From assembly GCF_003386235.1 (NCBI RefSeq), contig NZ_QRDZ01000030.1:58655-122654 (forward strand): a stretch of 64,000 nt of DNA, given 5' to 3'. Position numbers and translations under genes: made by a program. Below, piece by piece: positions 16,229-25,438 of this stretch. The notes under the pieces were generated by a model. That model worked only from the letters and a program-made list of their open reading frames with translations, was not told the DNA's origin and made no database searches. This stretch comes from Cohnella phaseoli (lineage in GTDB: Bacteria; Bacillota; Bacilli; Paenibacillales; Paenibacillaceae). Every line of letters begins with the position of its first letter. Position 1 is the stretch's first letter.

Positions 16229-17173
16229 ATGAGTAAACCGGCGACGGTTGGCGACAATCTGAGTGCTCATCGACACGGCTGGCTTAAGAAAACGAACGTA
16301 CAGAAATGGATTTTCGTCTTACTCAGCATTACCCCCGCCTTCGGGGGATACCTGGTATTCACGTTGTATCCGAATCTTCTTTCTGTTTATTATTCTTTTC
16401 TCCATTGGGATGGAATCGGCGAACCGACCTACGTGGGATTCAAAAACTTCGTCTATATGTTCGAGGATCCGTACGTATGGCGGGCATTGGGGCATAATCT
16501 CCTGTTCATGGTCACGATCCCACCTGCGGTCATCCTCATTTCGTTAGTTCTCGCGTACGTGCTGACCAATCGCAAATATTGGGGATCGTCCGTATTCAAA
16601 GTGTTTTTCTTTTTCCCGAACGTCCTTTCTACCGTCGTTATCGCTTTATTATGGAGTTTCATCTACGACGGCTCGTTCGGCTTGCTGAATGCTTTCTTGG
16701 GGCTGATCGGCATTGAGATGGGCAACTTTTACTGGCTTGGGGAGAAAACGGCGCTGTGGGCCATCATCCCTCCGGCCATTTGGGGAGGCGTCGGGTTTTA
16801 TATCGTAATTTTCGTTAACGCCATGGTGACGATTCCGAAGTCTCTTTACGAATCGGCCCTATTGGAAGGGGCCGGCCATCGCACTCGGCTATTCACGATC
16901 ACGCTTCCATTGATCTCCCCGATTATTCGGGTGGCCACCTTGTTCTTGGCGTTAGGCGTGATCAAAGGCTTCGAGAACGTGCTTACGCTCACCAACGGCG
17001 GACCGGCGGGCGGAACGGACGTCATCGGTCTTTACATGTTCAATATCGCCTTCGGAAAAGGGTCTCACGATTACGGCTATGCTTCCGCAATCGGCATGTT
17101 GTTATTTGTTATTCTCATCACTTCCAAATGGCTATCGGATAAATGGTTGCCAAATCAATCGATTGAATATTAG
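16229..17173 (+). CDS. Sugar ABC transporter permease, MalF/UgpA type
   Basis: A 314-residue inner-membrane protein with six predicted helices and the coupling-loop motif EAA reading YESALLEGAGHRTRLFTITLPLISP. ATG 16229 has GAAAGGAAG upstream; the longer frame from TTG 16193 has no ribosome binding site and runs through the intergenic hairpin. It forms the channel with the next gene, which starts 9 bp later. No ATPase gene is in the operon, so it must use a shared MsmX-type ATPase. Confidence 0.93.
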   Translation: MSKPATVGDNLSAHRHGWLKKTNVQKWIFVLLSITPAFGGYLVFTLYPNLLSVYYSFLHWDGIGEPTYVGFKNFVYMFEDPYVWRALGHNLLFMVTIPPAVILISLVLAYVLTNRKYWGSSVFKVFFFFPNVLSTVVIALLWSFIYDGSFGLLNAFLGLIGIEMGNFYWLGEKTALWAIIPPAIWGGVGFYIVIFVNAMVTIPKSLYESALLEGAGHRTRLFTITLPLISPIIRVATLFLALGVIKGFENVLTLTNGGPAGGTDVIGLYMFNIAFGKGSHDYGYASAIGMLLFVILITSKWLSDKWLPNQSIEY

Positions 17174-17182
17174 GAGGACGTC

Positions 17183-18019
17183 ATGGAAGAAAAACGGTCA
17201 ATAGGCGATGGCGTCTGGTATTTGGTTCTTCTGGCTTGGTCTGCGACGATCCTCTTTCCGATTATCTGGATTTTTTACGGATCATTGAAAACAAACCGCG
17301 AGTTCTTTCAAGACGTATGGCGATTTCCGGAGACGCTCAATTGGGTCAATTATAGCAAGGCATGGAACGAATACGGTCTGGGCGACTCGCTGCTTAGCAC
17401 GCTTTATTACGTCGGCGCGAGCCTCGTCATCGGAACGTTGCTTACTGCGTTAAACGCATATGTTCTCACCCGGGTCGAATTCCGCGGACGCAAGCTGATC
17501 TGGGGAACCATTATGCTCTCCTTGTTTCTACCCGGGATTAACGCTCTGGTGCCGCAGTATATTCTGATGCGAGACCTGCATCTGACGAACAGTCTGACGG
17601 GACTCGTGATCCTGGACAGCATCGGCGAGAACGTGTTTTTCTTGATGCTGCTCGCAGGTTTCATGCAATCGTTGCCCAAGGAAGTGGAGGAAAGCGCGTT
17701 TCTGGACGGGGCTTCCCTGACCCGCGTATTCGTGAGCATCATGTTGCCGTTGTCGATGCCGGGAATCGTGACAGTAGCGATTTTCAAATTCCTCGGTTTG
17801 TATAACAACTTCCTCGGGCCGTTCATTTACTTAAGCGATCCGGATAAATACACGATCGGAGTCGCGATGTATCAAGCGGGACTGAAGATGCAATTTTCCG
17901 CGGATTGGGTCACGCTTATGGCCGGCGTATCGATCGCGATGATTCCTTCCGTTCTCATTTTCGTGTTTTTCCAAAGGTGGATCATGGAAGGCGCGACTCT
18001 TGGCGCCGTTAAAGGCTAG
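17183..18019 (+). CDS. Sugar ABC transporter permease, MalG/UgpE type
   Basis: A 278-residue membrane protein of the carbohydrate permease family with an N-terminal helix (LVLLAWSATILFPIIWIFYG) and the coupling motif EESAFLDGASLTRVFVSIMLPLSMP. It ends with the family-typical EGATLGAVKG. TAGGAGGACGTC precedes the ATG. It is the second channel half of the importer begun at 14660. Confidence 0.93.
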   Translation: MEEKRSIGDGVWYLVLLAWSATILFPIIWIFYGSLKTNREFFQDVWRFPETLNWVNYSKAWNEYGLGDSLLSTLYYVGASLVIGTLLTALNAYVLTRVEFRGRKLIWGTIMLSLFLPGINALVPQYILMRDLHLTNSLTGLVILDSIGENVFFLMLLAGFMQSLPKEVEESAFLDGASLTRVFVSIMLPLSMPGIVTVAIFKFLGLYNNFLGPFIYLSDPDKYTIGVAMYQAGLKMQFSADWVTLMAGVSIAMIPSVLIFVFFQRWIMEGATLGAVKG

Positions 18020-18073
18020 CCCGCGATGCGACTAGAACGGGAAAAGAAGGCACTGGGAAAGAGGGGAGCTGCA

Positions 18074-18397
18074 TTGAGTTCCGCTCCATTTGAATACGAT
18101 CCGATTGTTCCCTATTTGTTCATCGGCGAGAAGAAAGAAGAGATGCTGCAATACCTTTACAAGCTGAAGATGACGGCGGGCATTCGAAGATTCGTTCTCG
18201 TATTTCCTTCGTGGAACGGAGAATCGAAAGGCTCGCATGCGAAGCAGGCCTTCGAGCATTTCGGCGAATTTCTGAAGGAAGTCCGGGAAAGAGTGGCCGC
18301 GGACGGAATCGAGGTCGGGTGGTGGTGTTCGCCCAGTCTTTCCGTAGCGCCGCAGCAGGGAGATGAAACCGATCCCGCCTATCAGAGTAGAGGATAG
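18074..18397 (+). pseudogene. Truncated N-terminal fragment of a barrel-type protein
   Basis: The frame gives about 107 residues from TTG 18074 (GAGGGGAGC upstream; the frame also opens at ATG 18026). It begins like the first two strands of a TIM-barrel glycosidase-like protein (IRRFVLVFPSWNGESKGSH and IEVGWWCSPSLSVAP) and then stops abruptly after DPAYQSRG, right in front of the SLH protein gene. A complete member would be several hundred residues long. It is probably the start of a gene whose rest was lost when the surface-protein gene came next to it. Confidence 0.5.
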
Positions 18398-18424
18398 GCA
18401 ATTATTAAAGGGAGATGATAGGTT

Positions 18425-21400
18425 ATGAGTACACCATTCAAGCGTACGCTATCTTTCATAATGGTCTTCTGTATTGTCATCGCAACTATTCTGCCTTCTA
18501 TCTCGAAAGCTAATGGTGAAGATCTAGAAATTCAGGCATCGGATTTAACCGGGCATTGGGCTGAATCTGTAATGAATAAATGGATCGATCAGGGTCTGCT
18601 GAACGGATATGAAGCGGGCCGGTACAAGCCGGATCGAGCGGTTACGCGAGCGGAGTTTGCCGTGCTGATTAACCGGATATTCGAATTTGTCGAGAGGAAA
18701 GAGCTTCCGTTCACGGATGTTCAATCGTCGACTTGGTACGCAGAACCGTTAGCTAAAGTATATGCTGCCGGGGCAATAGAAGGGGATGGAAAAGGGTTAT
18801 TCCAGCCGGAAGCGTATATCACCCGTGAGGATGCCGCAGTTATTGTGGCGAGAGCGTTCCGTATCGAAGCTAGCGACCATGAACGCCGCGGCTCATTTTT
18901 TAAAGATGCTAATCTACTATCGGCGTACGCCGTTGAAGCTGTTAATGCGTTACAAGCGAGAGGTTATGTTCAAGGGAAAGGGAATCAGTTGTTCTCGCCC
19001 AAGAGGAATATGACGAGGGCGGAAATCGTGCAGCTCGTGGACAATGTAATGGGGACGGTCATTCACGAAGAGGGAAGTTTCTCTCAGGATGTGGAAGGCA
19101 ATTTAGTTGTCAACTCAGATAAGGTTACGCTCAAAGGCCTCACCATCTCTGGGGACCTCTATATTACTCCAGGTGTTGGGGAAGGTAATGTTACGTTGGA
19201 TGAAGTGGTGGTGAAGGGCAGGATCTATGTGTTAGGAGGCGGAACGAACAGCATTATTGTGCGCAACTCTAACATAACAGGTACCCTCATCGTAGATAAG
19301 TGGAATGGGCAAGTGCGAATCGTGGCTTCGGGAACAACGCATTTTCCGGTTATCCGCCTCTTGTCCGGAGCTATTCTCGAGGAAGAGAATCGAGTACAGG
19401 GCAGCTCATCCTTCTCTAAAGTGTTCATTCATATTCCAGAGGATGATGAATTTAGGAATGTTTCGCTAAGAGGATTATTTCAAGAGGTTCGAAACATTTC
19501 CAATGGCGTTCATTTAGACTTGGACTCGAATGCCGTTGTTCTCACCTTGATCGTTGATGCACCTCTAAACGTGAAAGGTGCGGGGATCATAAAGCTTGCC
19601 AAGTTAAATGTAAGCGGAAGTACGTTCGATAAGCGGCCGGGTGAGGTTCAATTTTCCAAGGGAGTAACGGCTACGTTTGGGATCGAATCGAAATCAGTCA
19701 CTTCCGGTGCGGCTTCCGGCAGTACCCCAGGTCCAACAACTCCATCCGTTCCTTCGCCCGCAACGACGTTGCCAATTGTGGAGAATGGGCAAGCTTCCGC
19801 AAGTATATGGGTACATGTCGATGCCGATGAACAAACGAAGGAGGCTGCCGAAAAGCTTGCCGAGTATGTGGAGAAATCGACAGGCGTTCAATTGCCGATT
19901 CATACGGACGACCCTGCAACGGTAAATCCTCATCCGGTTGCGGACCAGGCTCAAATCTATGTCGGGGTTGAAGGCTTACCGAATATAAACGGGCAAGCAA
20001 ATTTGCTGGATGGAATGGATGGCGATGGTTTCGTCATCCATCAGACGGGCTCTCGGATAACGATTGCTGGCCCTACCTCATGGGGCACGGAATTCGGAGT
20101 GGATGAGTTTCTTGAGCGGTATGTTGGCGTTAGATGGCTGGCGCCCGGAGAAGATTGGGAAGACGTGCCTCAACGGACGAATCTGACAATTCTGAAGAAT
20201 GACGAGGTTCGGCAAGAGCCCGCGTTTTTCTCTCGCGAATTCGACACCCATACGAGCAATACGCCGGAGCGCGCCAAATGGACGAGAAACAATCGGATGC
20301 ATGGACGCGTAGAATTTAAACACAACTTGTTTAGTTTGTTTCCACCTTCCCGATATAAAGCGTCAAATCCGGAGTTTTACCCAGAGGGAGTTAATACGGA
20401 CTCTCATGGCGGCTGGCAGCCCTGCTTTACGGCGGAGGGAATCGTAGAGGAAGCTATAGCGAACATCAACGCATATTTCGACGCGAATCCCGAGGCCACT
20501 TCGTATTCCCTCGGAGTGAACGATGGCATGGCTAACGGAAGCGGTTATTGCGAGCATTCGGGCCAAGTCAATTCCATCGGTTACGATAATATGTCCAATA
20601 TTTATTACGACTGGGTGAACAAGGTTTCGATGGGCGTGTTCGCCGAGCATCCCGACAAGTACTTGGGATTGCTGGCCTATAGCGAGGTCTACGATCCGCC
20701 GACGAACGGGATCAAGCTGGACCCCCGAGTAATTGTATATATTACGGATGATCGCTTGTCTTGGGGCGACCCGGATTTGAGATCGGTAGGGCAAGACATT
20801 ACCGAAGGCTGGCTTGAAGCGGCGGACGGAGTCGCTTTCTACGAATATTTATGGGGAACGCCTTATATGGTTCCGAGAACGTACTTCGATCTCATGGAAC
20901 AAAATTATCGATATGCCAAAGATGCCGGCGTGACCGTGCAGTACGCGGAGATGGTGCCGAATTTCGGAGAGGGCCCCAAACCTTGGTTATCCACCAAGCT
21001 GCAATGGGATCCTGACCAGGATGCGGACGTCCTGCTGCAAGAATGGTACGTAAGGGCCGTCGGCGCCGACGCAGCCGCGGATTTGGCGGCTTATTACGAA
21101 ATCTGGAGACAATTCTGGGAAGAAGAGATGTTTGCTACCGATTGGTTCGCCGATTGGGTTGCATCGGAACCCAGGATGAACTATTTCAATTTCCTTGACG
21201 ACGCTTACCTGGATGCGGTAACACCCGCGCAAATCGCGCAAAGCCGCGCCCTTCTGGAATCGACGGTCTCCAAAGCGGTTACCGCCAAGCAGCAGAAGCG
21301 CGCTCAAGACTTGCTGCGGTCGTTCGAATATTACGAAGCATCGGCGCTAAGTCATTCGTTGGAGAAAGCTATTCCACAGCCGACGAACGAGACGGAAGCT

Positions 21401-23230
21401 CTCGCGCTCTTGAACTCGGTGTTGACGAAGATGAGGCTGGCCGAGAAGCGCCGGGAGTTGATCGTGGCGTTCAAGGACGACTCCTTCCTGCAACAAGCGT
21501 TCAGTCCTTATATCGTCGACGAGAAAACGCTTGGCGGGTACACTCGCGTATGGTCCGGGATGACCAAACACGAGATGGACGCTCTCGTCGCTTGGCTCGA
21601 ACAGGAAGCTCCGGCCGGTCCCGTTCATTCGCAGCTAGAGGGATTGGCGGCTAACGATCCGTTGCCGTCCATTCGAACCCATGCCTATATTTTGTTGCGG
21701 AGCTCTGATCCGTCGTCGCGTACGTTATTGAACGCGAATCCCTCGTTCGAGGATGCGGGGGCGACAACGGCACAAGCCGATGCTTGGAATTTATGGCTTT
21801 ACGACGGAACCGAGATGAGCAGAACCGATAACGTGAAGAAGAGCGGGGATTACAGCATCAAAGCCAGGGGAGTCCGGTTCGGCGGAGTCATTCAGACTGT
21901 ACAGGTACAATCGGGCGTTCATGAACTGTCTATCGGCTATTATTCTCCCGCGGGCTCGGATGGGAAGGGAACGATCCGACTGCAGCTCGACTTCTGGGAC
22001 GCGATGAACAATCACCTCGGATCGGTGAAGCCGTACCTGGAAACCAAACGGGCTTCCGACACCGCCGGCGAATGGGCAACCCTGTACTGGGCGGGAGAAT
22101 TTCCGGAGGGCATCGTGAAAGTTGAAGCTTACGCGCTAGTCGAAGGATTCGGCGAAGATCAGGAAATCTACATTGACGATTTCTACCTTAACCGCCTGAG
22201 TCCGGATCCATACGCGGATAATTCCAAGACTCCGCTGAACTTGAATACCTCGTTCGAGATCGCGGGTTCTACGCCGCAAACTTCGAGCAGTTGGAACACA
22301 TGGGTCTACCAGGACAACGGGACGCTCCAACGAACCGGTGACGAGACGGGGCAAACCGCTGATTACAGTATGAAGGCCGAAGGAATCGGCTTGATAGGCG
22401 GCATCTATCAGTCCGTGAAAGTAGACCCCGGCGTTCACGGGATGTCCGTTGCCTATTATTCGCCGGCAGGATCGTCGGGCATTGGCTCCATCCGCCTTCA
22501 GTTGGAACAATACGACGTCCAGAACAATCATTTAGGCAATTTGACGACGACGGGCAAACTCTTGTCCAATACGGCCGGAAACTGGACAACGCTGAAGTGG
22601 ATCGGAGAATTTCCCGCCGGCGTAGATCACGTAAACATAAATGTGCTGCTTGAGGGAATGGGGGTGACCCAAGCGGTCTACATGGACGACGTGCGGTTTT
22701 ATCGTCTGAGTCCGCCGTCTATTCCGGCGGAAATTCAAGCCGCGACGGTAAACTTGAATCCGTCCTTTGAAATCGAGGGCGACACTGCAGTCGGTTCCGC
22801 TTCCTGGACTTCCTGGGTCTATCAAAATAATGGAACGCTGCAAAGAACAGGCGACGATTGGAGGTTCGTGGGCGACCACAGCATGAAGGCAAGCGGAATC
22901 GAAATAGCGGGAGGAGTGTATCAATCCGTACCGGTGGAAGCGGGAGAGTATGGGATGAGAGTTTCTTATTATTCGCCTATCTCTTCTTCCGGTAACGGAA
23001 CGCTCCGGCTGCAATTCGATCAGTACGATGCCAACAACGTGCACTTGGGCAATCTAACGCCCGCAGGAATGCCAATCGGCGCTACGGCCGGAAGCTTGGC
23101 GACCTTAGAATGGAACGGCGAGTTTGCCGAGGGCACTAGCTATGTTAACGTGAACGTTATATTTGAAGGGTTCGGGGCCAATCAAGAGGTTTATATCGAC
23201 TATGCGCATTTCTTCCGCGTAGAACCGTAA
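18425..23230 (+). CDS. SLH surface protein with DUF4838-type domain and three C-terminal carbohydrate-binding repeats
   Basis: A 1601-residue exported protein. Order: signal peptide (cleavage after about residue 30), three SLH domains (about 40-205, each with the TRAE-type motif) for binding to cell-wall pyruvylated polymer, a beta-helix-like stretch (215-400), a Pro/Thr/Ser linker (near 430-445), a GH67 N-terminal-like domain (450-570; GTEFGVDEFLERYVGVRWLAPGE), a DUF4838-type catalytic-like domain (about 640-910; SYSLGVNDGMANGSGYC, EYLWGTPYMVPR), and three repeats of about 165 residues starting near 1100, 1272 and 1442 (NPSFE...DYSIKARG). It likely degrades or captures a glycan at the cell surface. 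RBS GGGAGATGAT. Enzyme activity of DUF4838 is not settled. Confidence 0.9.
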   Translation: MSTPFKRTLSFIMVFCIVIATILPSISKANGEDLEIQASDLTGHWAESVMNKWIDQGLLNGYEAGRYKPDRAVTRAEFAVLINRIFEFVERKELPFTDVQSSTWYAEPLAKVYAAGAIEGDGKGLFQPEAYITREDAAVIVARAFRIEASDHERRGSFFKDANLLSAYAVEAVNALQARGYVQGKGNQLFSPKRNMTRAEIVQLVDNVMGTVIHEEGSFSQDVEGNLVVNSDKVTLKGLTISGDLYITPGVGEGNVTLDEVVVKGRIYVLGGGTNSIIVRNSNITGTLIVDKWNGQVRIVASGTTHFPVIRLLSGAILEEENRVQGSSSFSKVFIHIPEDDEFRNVSLRGLFQEVRNISNGVHLDLDSNAVVLTLIVDAPLNVKGAGIIKLAKLNVSGSTFDKRPGEVQFSKGVTATFGIESKSVTSGAASGSTPGPTTPSVPSPATTLPIVENGQASASIWVHVDADEQTKEAAEKLAEYVEKSTGVQLPIHTDDPATVNPHPVADQAQIYVGVEGLPNINGQANLLDGMDGDGFVIHQTGSRITIAGPTSWGTEFGVDEFLERYVGVRWLAPGEDWEDVPQRTNLTILKNDEVRQEPAFFSREFDTHTSNTPERAKWTRNNRMHGRVEFKHNLFSLFPPSRYKASNPEFYPEGVNTDSHGGWQPCFTAEGIVEEAIANINAYFDANPEATSYSLGVNDGMANGSGYCEHSGQVNSIGYDNMSNIYYDWVNKVSMGVFAEHPDKYLGLLAYSEVYDPPTNGIKLDPRVIVYITDDRLSWGDPDLRSVGQDITEGWLEAADGVAFYEYLWGTPYMVPRTYFDLMEQNYRYAKDAGVTVQYAEMVPNFGEGPKPWLSTKLQWDPDQDADVLLQEWYVRAVGADAAADLAAYYEIWRQFWEEEMFATDWFADWVASEPRMNYFNFLDDAYLDAVTPAQIAQSRALLESTVSKAVTAKQQKRAQDLLRSFEYYEASALSHSLEKAIPQPTNETEALALLNSVLTKMRLAEKRRELIVAFKDDSFLQQAFSPYIVDEKTLGGYTRVWSGMTKHEMDALVAWLEQEAPAGPVHSQLEGLAANDPLPSIRTHAYILLRSSDPSSRTLLNANPSFEDAGATTAQADAWNLWLYDGTEMSRTDNVKKSGDYSIKARGVRFGGVIQTVQVQSGVHELSIGYYSPAGSDGKGTIRLQLDFWDAMNNHLGSVKPYLETKRASDTAGEWATLYWAGEFPEGIVKVEAYALVEGFGEDQEIYIDDFYLNRLSPDPYADNSKTPLNLNTSFEIAGSTPQTSSSWNTWVYQDNGTLQRTGDETGQTADYSMKAEGIGLIGGIYQSVKVDPGVHGMSVAYYSPAGSSGIGSIRLQLEQYDVQNNHLGNLTTTGKLLSNTAGNWTTLKWIGEFPAGVDHVNINVLLEGMGVTQAVYMDDVRFYRLSPPSIPAEIQAATVNLNPSFEIEGDTAVGSASWTSWVYQNNGTLQRTGDDWRFVGDHSMKASGIEIAGGVYQSVPVEAGEYGMRVSYYSPISSSGNGTLRLQFDQYDANNVHLGNLTPAGMPIGATAGSLATLEWNGEFAEGTSYVNVNVIFEGFGANQEVYIDYAHFFRVEP

Positions 23231-23258
23231 GGCAAGGAGAAGCAAACGGATAGAAAGC

Positions 23259-23289
23259 GGCCCTATCGGCGTTTATCGATAGGGCCTTT
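23259..23289. terminator. Bidirectional terminator between convergent genes
   Basis: GGCCCTATCG pairs with CGATAGGGCC around GCGTTTAT, followed by TTT. It lies between the SLH gene and the convergent SDR gene. Confidence 0.75.
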
Positions 23290-23329
23290 CGGCCCGTTCG
23301 AAGGAAGGGGCCGAATTATTATTTATCAA

Positions 23330-24088
23330 CTAAGACAGTTTAATGACTTGACCTCCGTCAATGACCATACAATGCCCGGTCATATACCGCGATTCGTCGC
23401 TGGCCATAAACAATGCAGCGGATGCGATCTCTTCCGGCTGCCCCACGCGATTCATCGGGATCGTTCTCAGGTAATCCGCAATGGCAGGGGGATTGTTAAT
23501 GAGCGGCTTTGTGAGCGGCGTCTCGATAAACCCGGGGCATAAGGAGTTTACGCGAATGCCGTGCGTCGCCAGTTCCACCGCCATCGACATTGCCAGTAAA
23601 TTAATTCCGCCCTTGGCTGCGTTGTAATGGGCTTGATCCGCTTCAGCGGCAAGACCGTTTACACTCGACATCTGGATGATAGAACCGCCGGTTCCGCGCT
23701 TAACCATCTCTCTGGCAACGCGTTGGGAGACAAGGAAAGTTCCCTTCAGAATGACGTCCAAATGCCAGTCCCAGTCTTCTTCCGTAATCTCCAGAAATGA
23801 CGCCGTACGGTTGACGCCGGCATTGTTCACGAGAACGTCGATTCGGCCCCATTCCCGCAGCGTATCGTCGACCATCCGATCAATGTCCGCTCGGTATCGT
23901 ACATCCGCTTCGATTGCGATGGCTTGGCCGCCTTGGTTTCGTAGAAAAGCTGCAGTCTCTTCGAGAGCCTCTTTCCCTAGACCGGCGACGGCAACCTTCG
24001 CGCCTTCGGCGGCGAACCGGGTAGCGATCGCCCGACCGATTCCTTGAGAGCTTCCCGTCACGATCGCCACTTTATCCTTAAGCCTCAT
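23330..24088 (-). CDS. Short-chain dehydrogenase/reductase (FabG-like)
   Basis: A 252-residue classical SDR with TGSSQGIG (residue 11), VNNAG, a serine in QMSSVNG and the catalytic YNAAK. It ends with YMTGHCMVIDGGQ, as in 3-oxoacyl-ACP reductase-like and sugar dehydrogenases. GGGAGG precedes ATG 24088, and the gene starts 3 bp after the M20 hydrolase stop, so the two are translationally coupled. It is the last gene of the three-gene minus-strand operon and would oxidise or reduce the product of the two upstream enzymes. Confidence 0.92.
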   Translation of the reverse strand: MRLKDKVAIVTGSSQGIGRAIATRFAAEGAKVAVAGLGKEALEETAAFLRNQGGQAIAIEADVRYRADIDRMVDDTLREWGRIDVLVNNAGVNRTASFLEITEEDWDWHLDVILKGTFLVSQRVAREMVKRGTGGSIIQMSSVNGLAAEADQAHYNAAKGGINLLAMSMAVELATHGIRVNSLCPGFIETPLTKPLINNPPAIADYLRTIPMNRVGQPEEIASAALFMASDESRYMTGHCMVIDGGQVIKLS

Positions 24089-24091
24089 TTG

Positions 24092-25411
24092 CTAAACCTC
24101 CCCGTCTCCCGAAACTCCGCACCAGTCGACGATGATTTCGGCGTACCACCGAATAAGCGCTTCATAAGAAGCGATATCGAGAAATTCGTCCGCGCCGTGC
24201 GCGTTGCCGCCGCTTGGGCCGAGAACGAGAGCGGGAGTATCGCTGTACAAGTTAAACATAAAGCCGTCGCAGGCAAAAGGCGAGCCTGTCGGAGGTTCCG
24301 GCGATTGGCCAAGCGCCTTGGCGCCGGAATCCGCGATTAACTCCAGAAACTTGGCGGTATTGTCGTCGTTCTTCATTTCGCTGGCTGATAAATAGCGGAT
24401 TAACGGTTTAATCTGTGGTTTGCATTTTTGCAGCAACGGATACTTCGGAAGCTGCGCTTCGTAGAACGCCCATAGATCCGCAATAATGCCCTCTCCGGTC
24501 ATGCCCGGATAACCTTCTATCCAGAAATTGATTTCTCCTGTTTGGGGAAGCTTTTCTTGCAGTTCGCGAGATACGTCTCCGGAAAATAAGGTAAGAAGAT
24601 TTATTTCGGCTTTTCGGCCGTCTTGCCACCATGAAGGGATCTCCAGTGTTTCATGCCGATAATCGTTGTAGGCGCGCAACAGATTGGCGAACTCAATCGT
24701 CGCTTCTAGCGCGCTAATCAATTCTTCGCCCGCGAAAGCGATTCCGCTTCTGCCGGTAAAGGTAGCCTTCCAGATTCCGCCGCCAAGATGAGCCGGATAC
24801 ACTCTCATGTTCGACGGCTCCGGAATGATCGCCATGTCCGGATTCGGACCGCGAAGACGTCCGGCCAGAGTGCCGTTGGCGCCTCCGTGTTCTTCGTCCA
24901 CGACGCTTTCGACGTATACGTTTCCTGCTATCGGAATGTTAAGGTCTTGCAGACATTTGACCGCCATCAATGCGGCAGCCATGCCGCCTTTCATATCGTA
25001 AGAGCCCCGGCCGTATAATTTGCCGGAATCTACCGTCCCCGAGAAGGGGGGATGGGTCCAAGCTTCGGTCCCTTCATATACGGTATCCGCATGTCCGGAG
25101 AACATCAAAGAACGCCCCGCACCTGCGCCGAAAAATTTTCCGACCACATTCGGACGATTGTCGTAATTGCGAGTACTCATATAAGCGGTATGTTCCCGCA
25201 ATCCGGGCACATCGGCAAGATCGTACAAATCGACCTCGGCATTCTGCGCTCTCATCCATTCCGCGAAGTACAATTGGTACTCCGCTTCATGGCCAGTAGG
25301 AGGATGGTTGACACTTTCGATTTGCACGAGCTTGGATGCTAGCGCAATCGCTTCCGTTCCGTTATCTTTCATCCACTGGTTAATCGCTAGAGATAGTTCT
25401 TCGCGGTTCAT
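24092..25411 (-). CDS. M20-family metallohydrolase (ArgE/DapE/CPG2 type)
   Basis: A protein of about 439 residues with all metal ligands of the family: SGHADTV (His), GRGSYDMKGG (Asp), VDEEHGG (Glu pair), IPEPS (Glu) and a late histidine in GNAHGADEF. Enzymes of this family cut amide bonds, for example deacylating N-acyl amino acids or removing a C-terminal residue. Together with the D-amino-acid-type PLP protein upstream and the SDR downstream it suggests breakdown of an N-acylated amino compound. ATG 25411 is preferred (AAGGATG upstream); GTG 25420 is possible. Confidence 0.92.
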   Translation of the reverse strand: MNREELSLAINQWMKDNGTEAIALASKLVQIESVNHPPTGHEAEYQLYFAEWMRAQNAEVDLYDLADVPGLREHTAYMSTRNYDNRPNVVGKFFGAGAGRSLMFSGHADTVYEGTEAWTHPPFSGTVDSGKLYGRGSYDMKGGMAAALMAVKCLQDLNIPIAGNVYVESVVDEEHGGANGTLAGRLRGPNPDMAIIPEPSNMRVYPAHLGGGIWKATFTGRSGIAFAGEELISALEATIEFANLLRAYNDYRHETLEIPSWWQDGRKAEINLLTLFSGDVSRELQEKLPQTGEINFWIEGYPGMTGEGIIADLWAFYEAQLPKYPLLQKCKPQIKPLIRYLSASEMKNDDNTAKFLELIADSGAKALGQSPEPPTGSPFACDGFMFNLYSDTPALVLGPSGGNAHGADEFLDIASYEALIRWYAEIIVDWCGVSGDGEV

Positions 25412-25438
25412 AGGGCTCACGCATCCTTGTTAGTAGAG

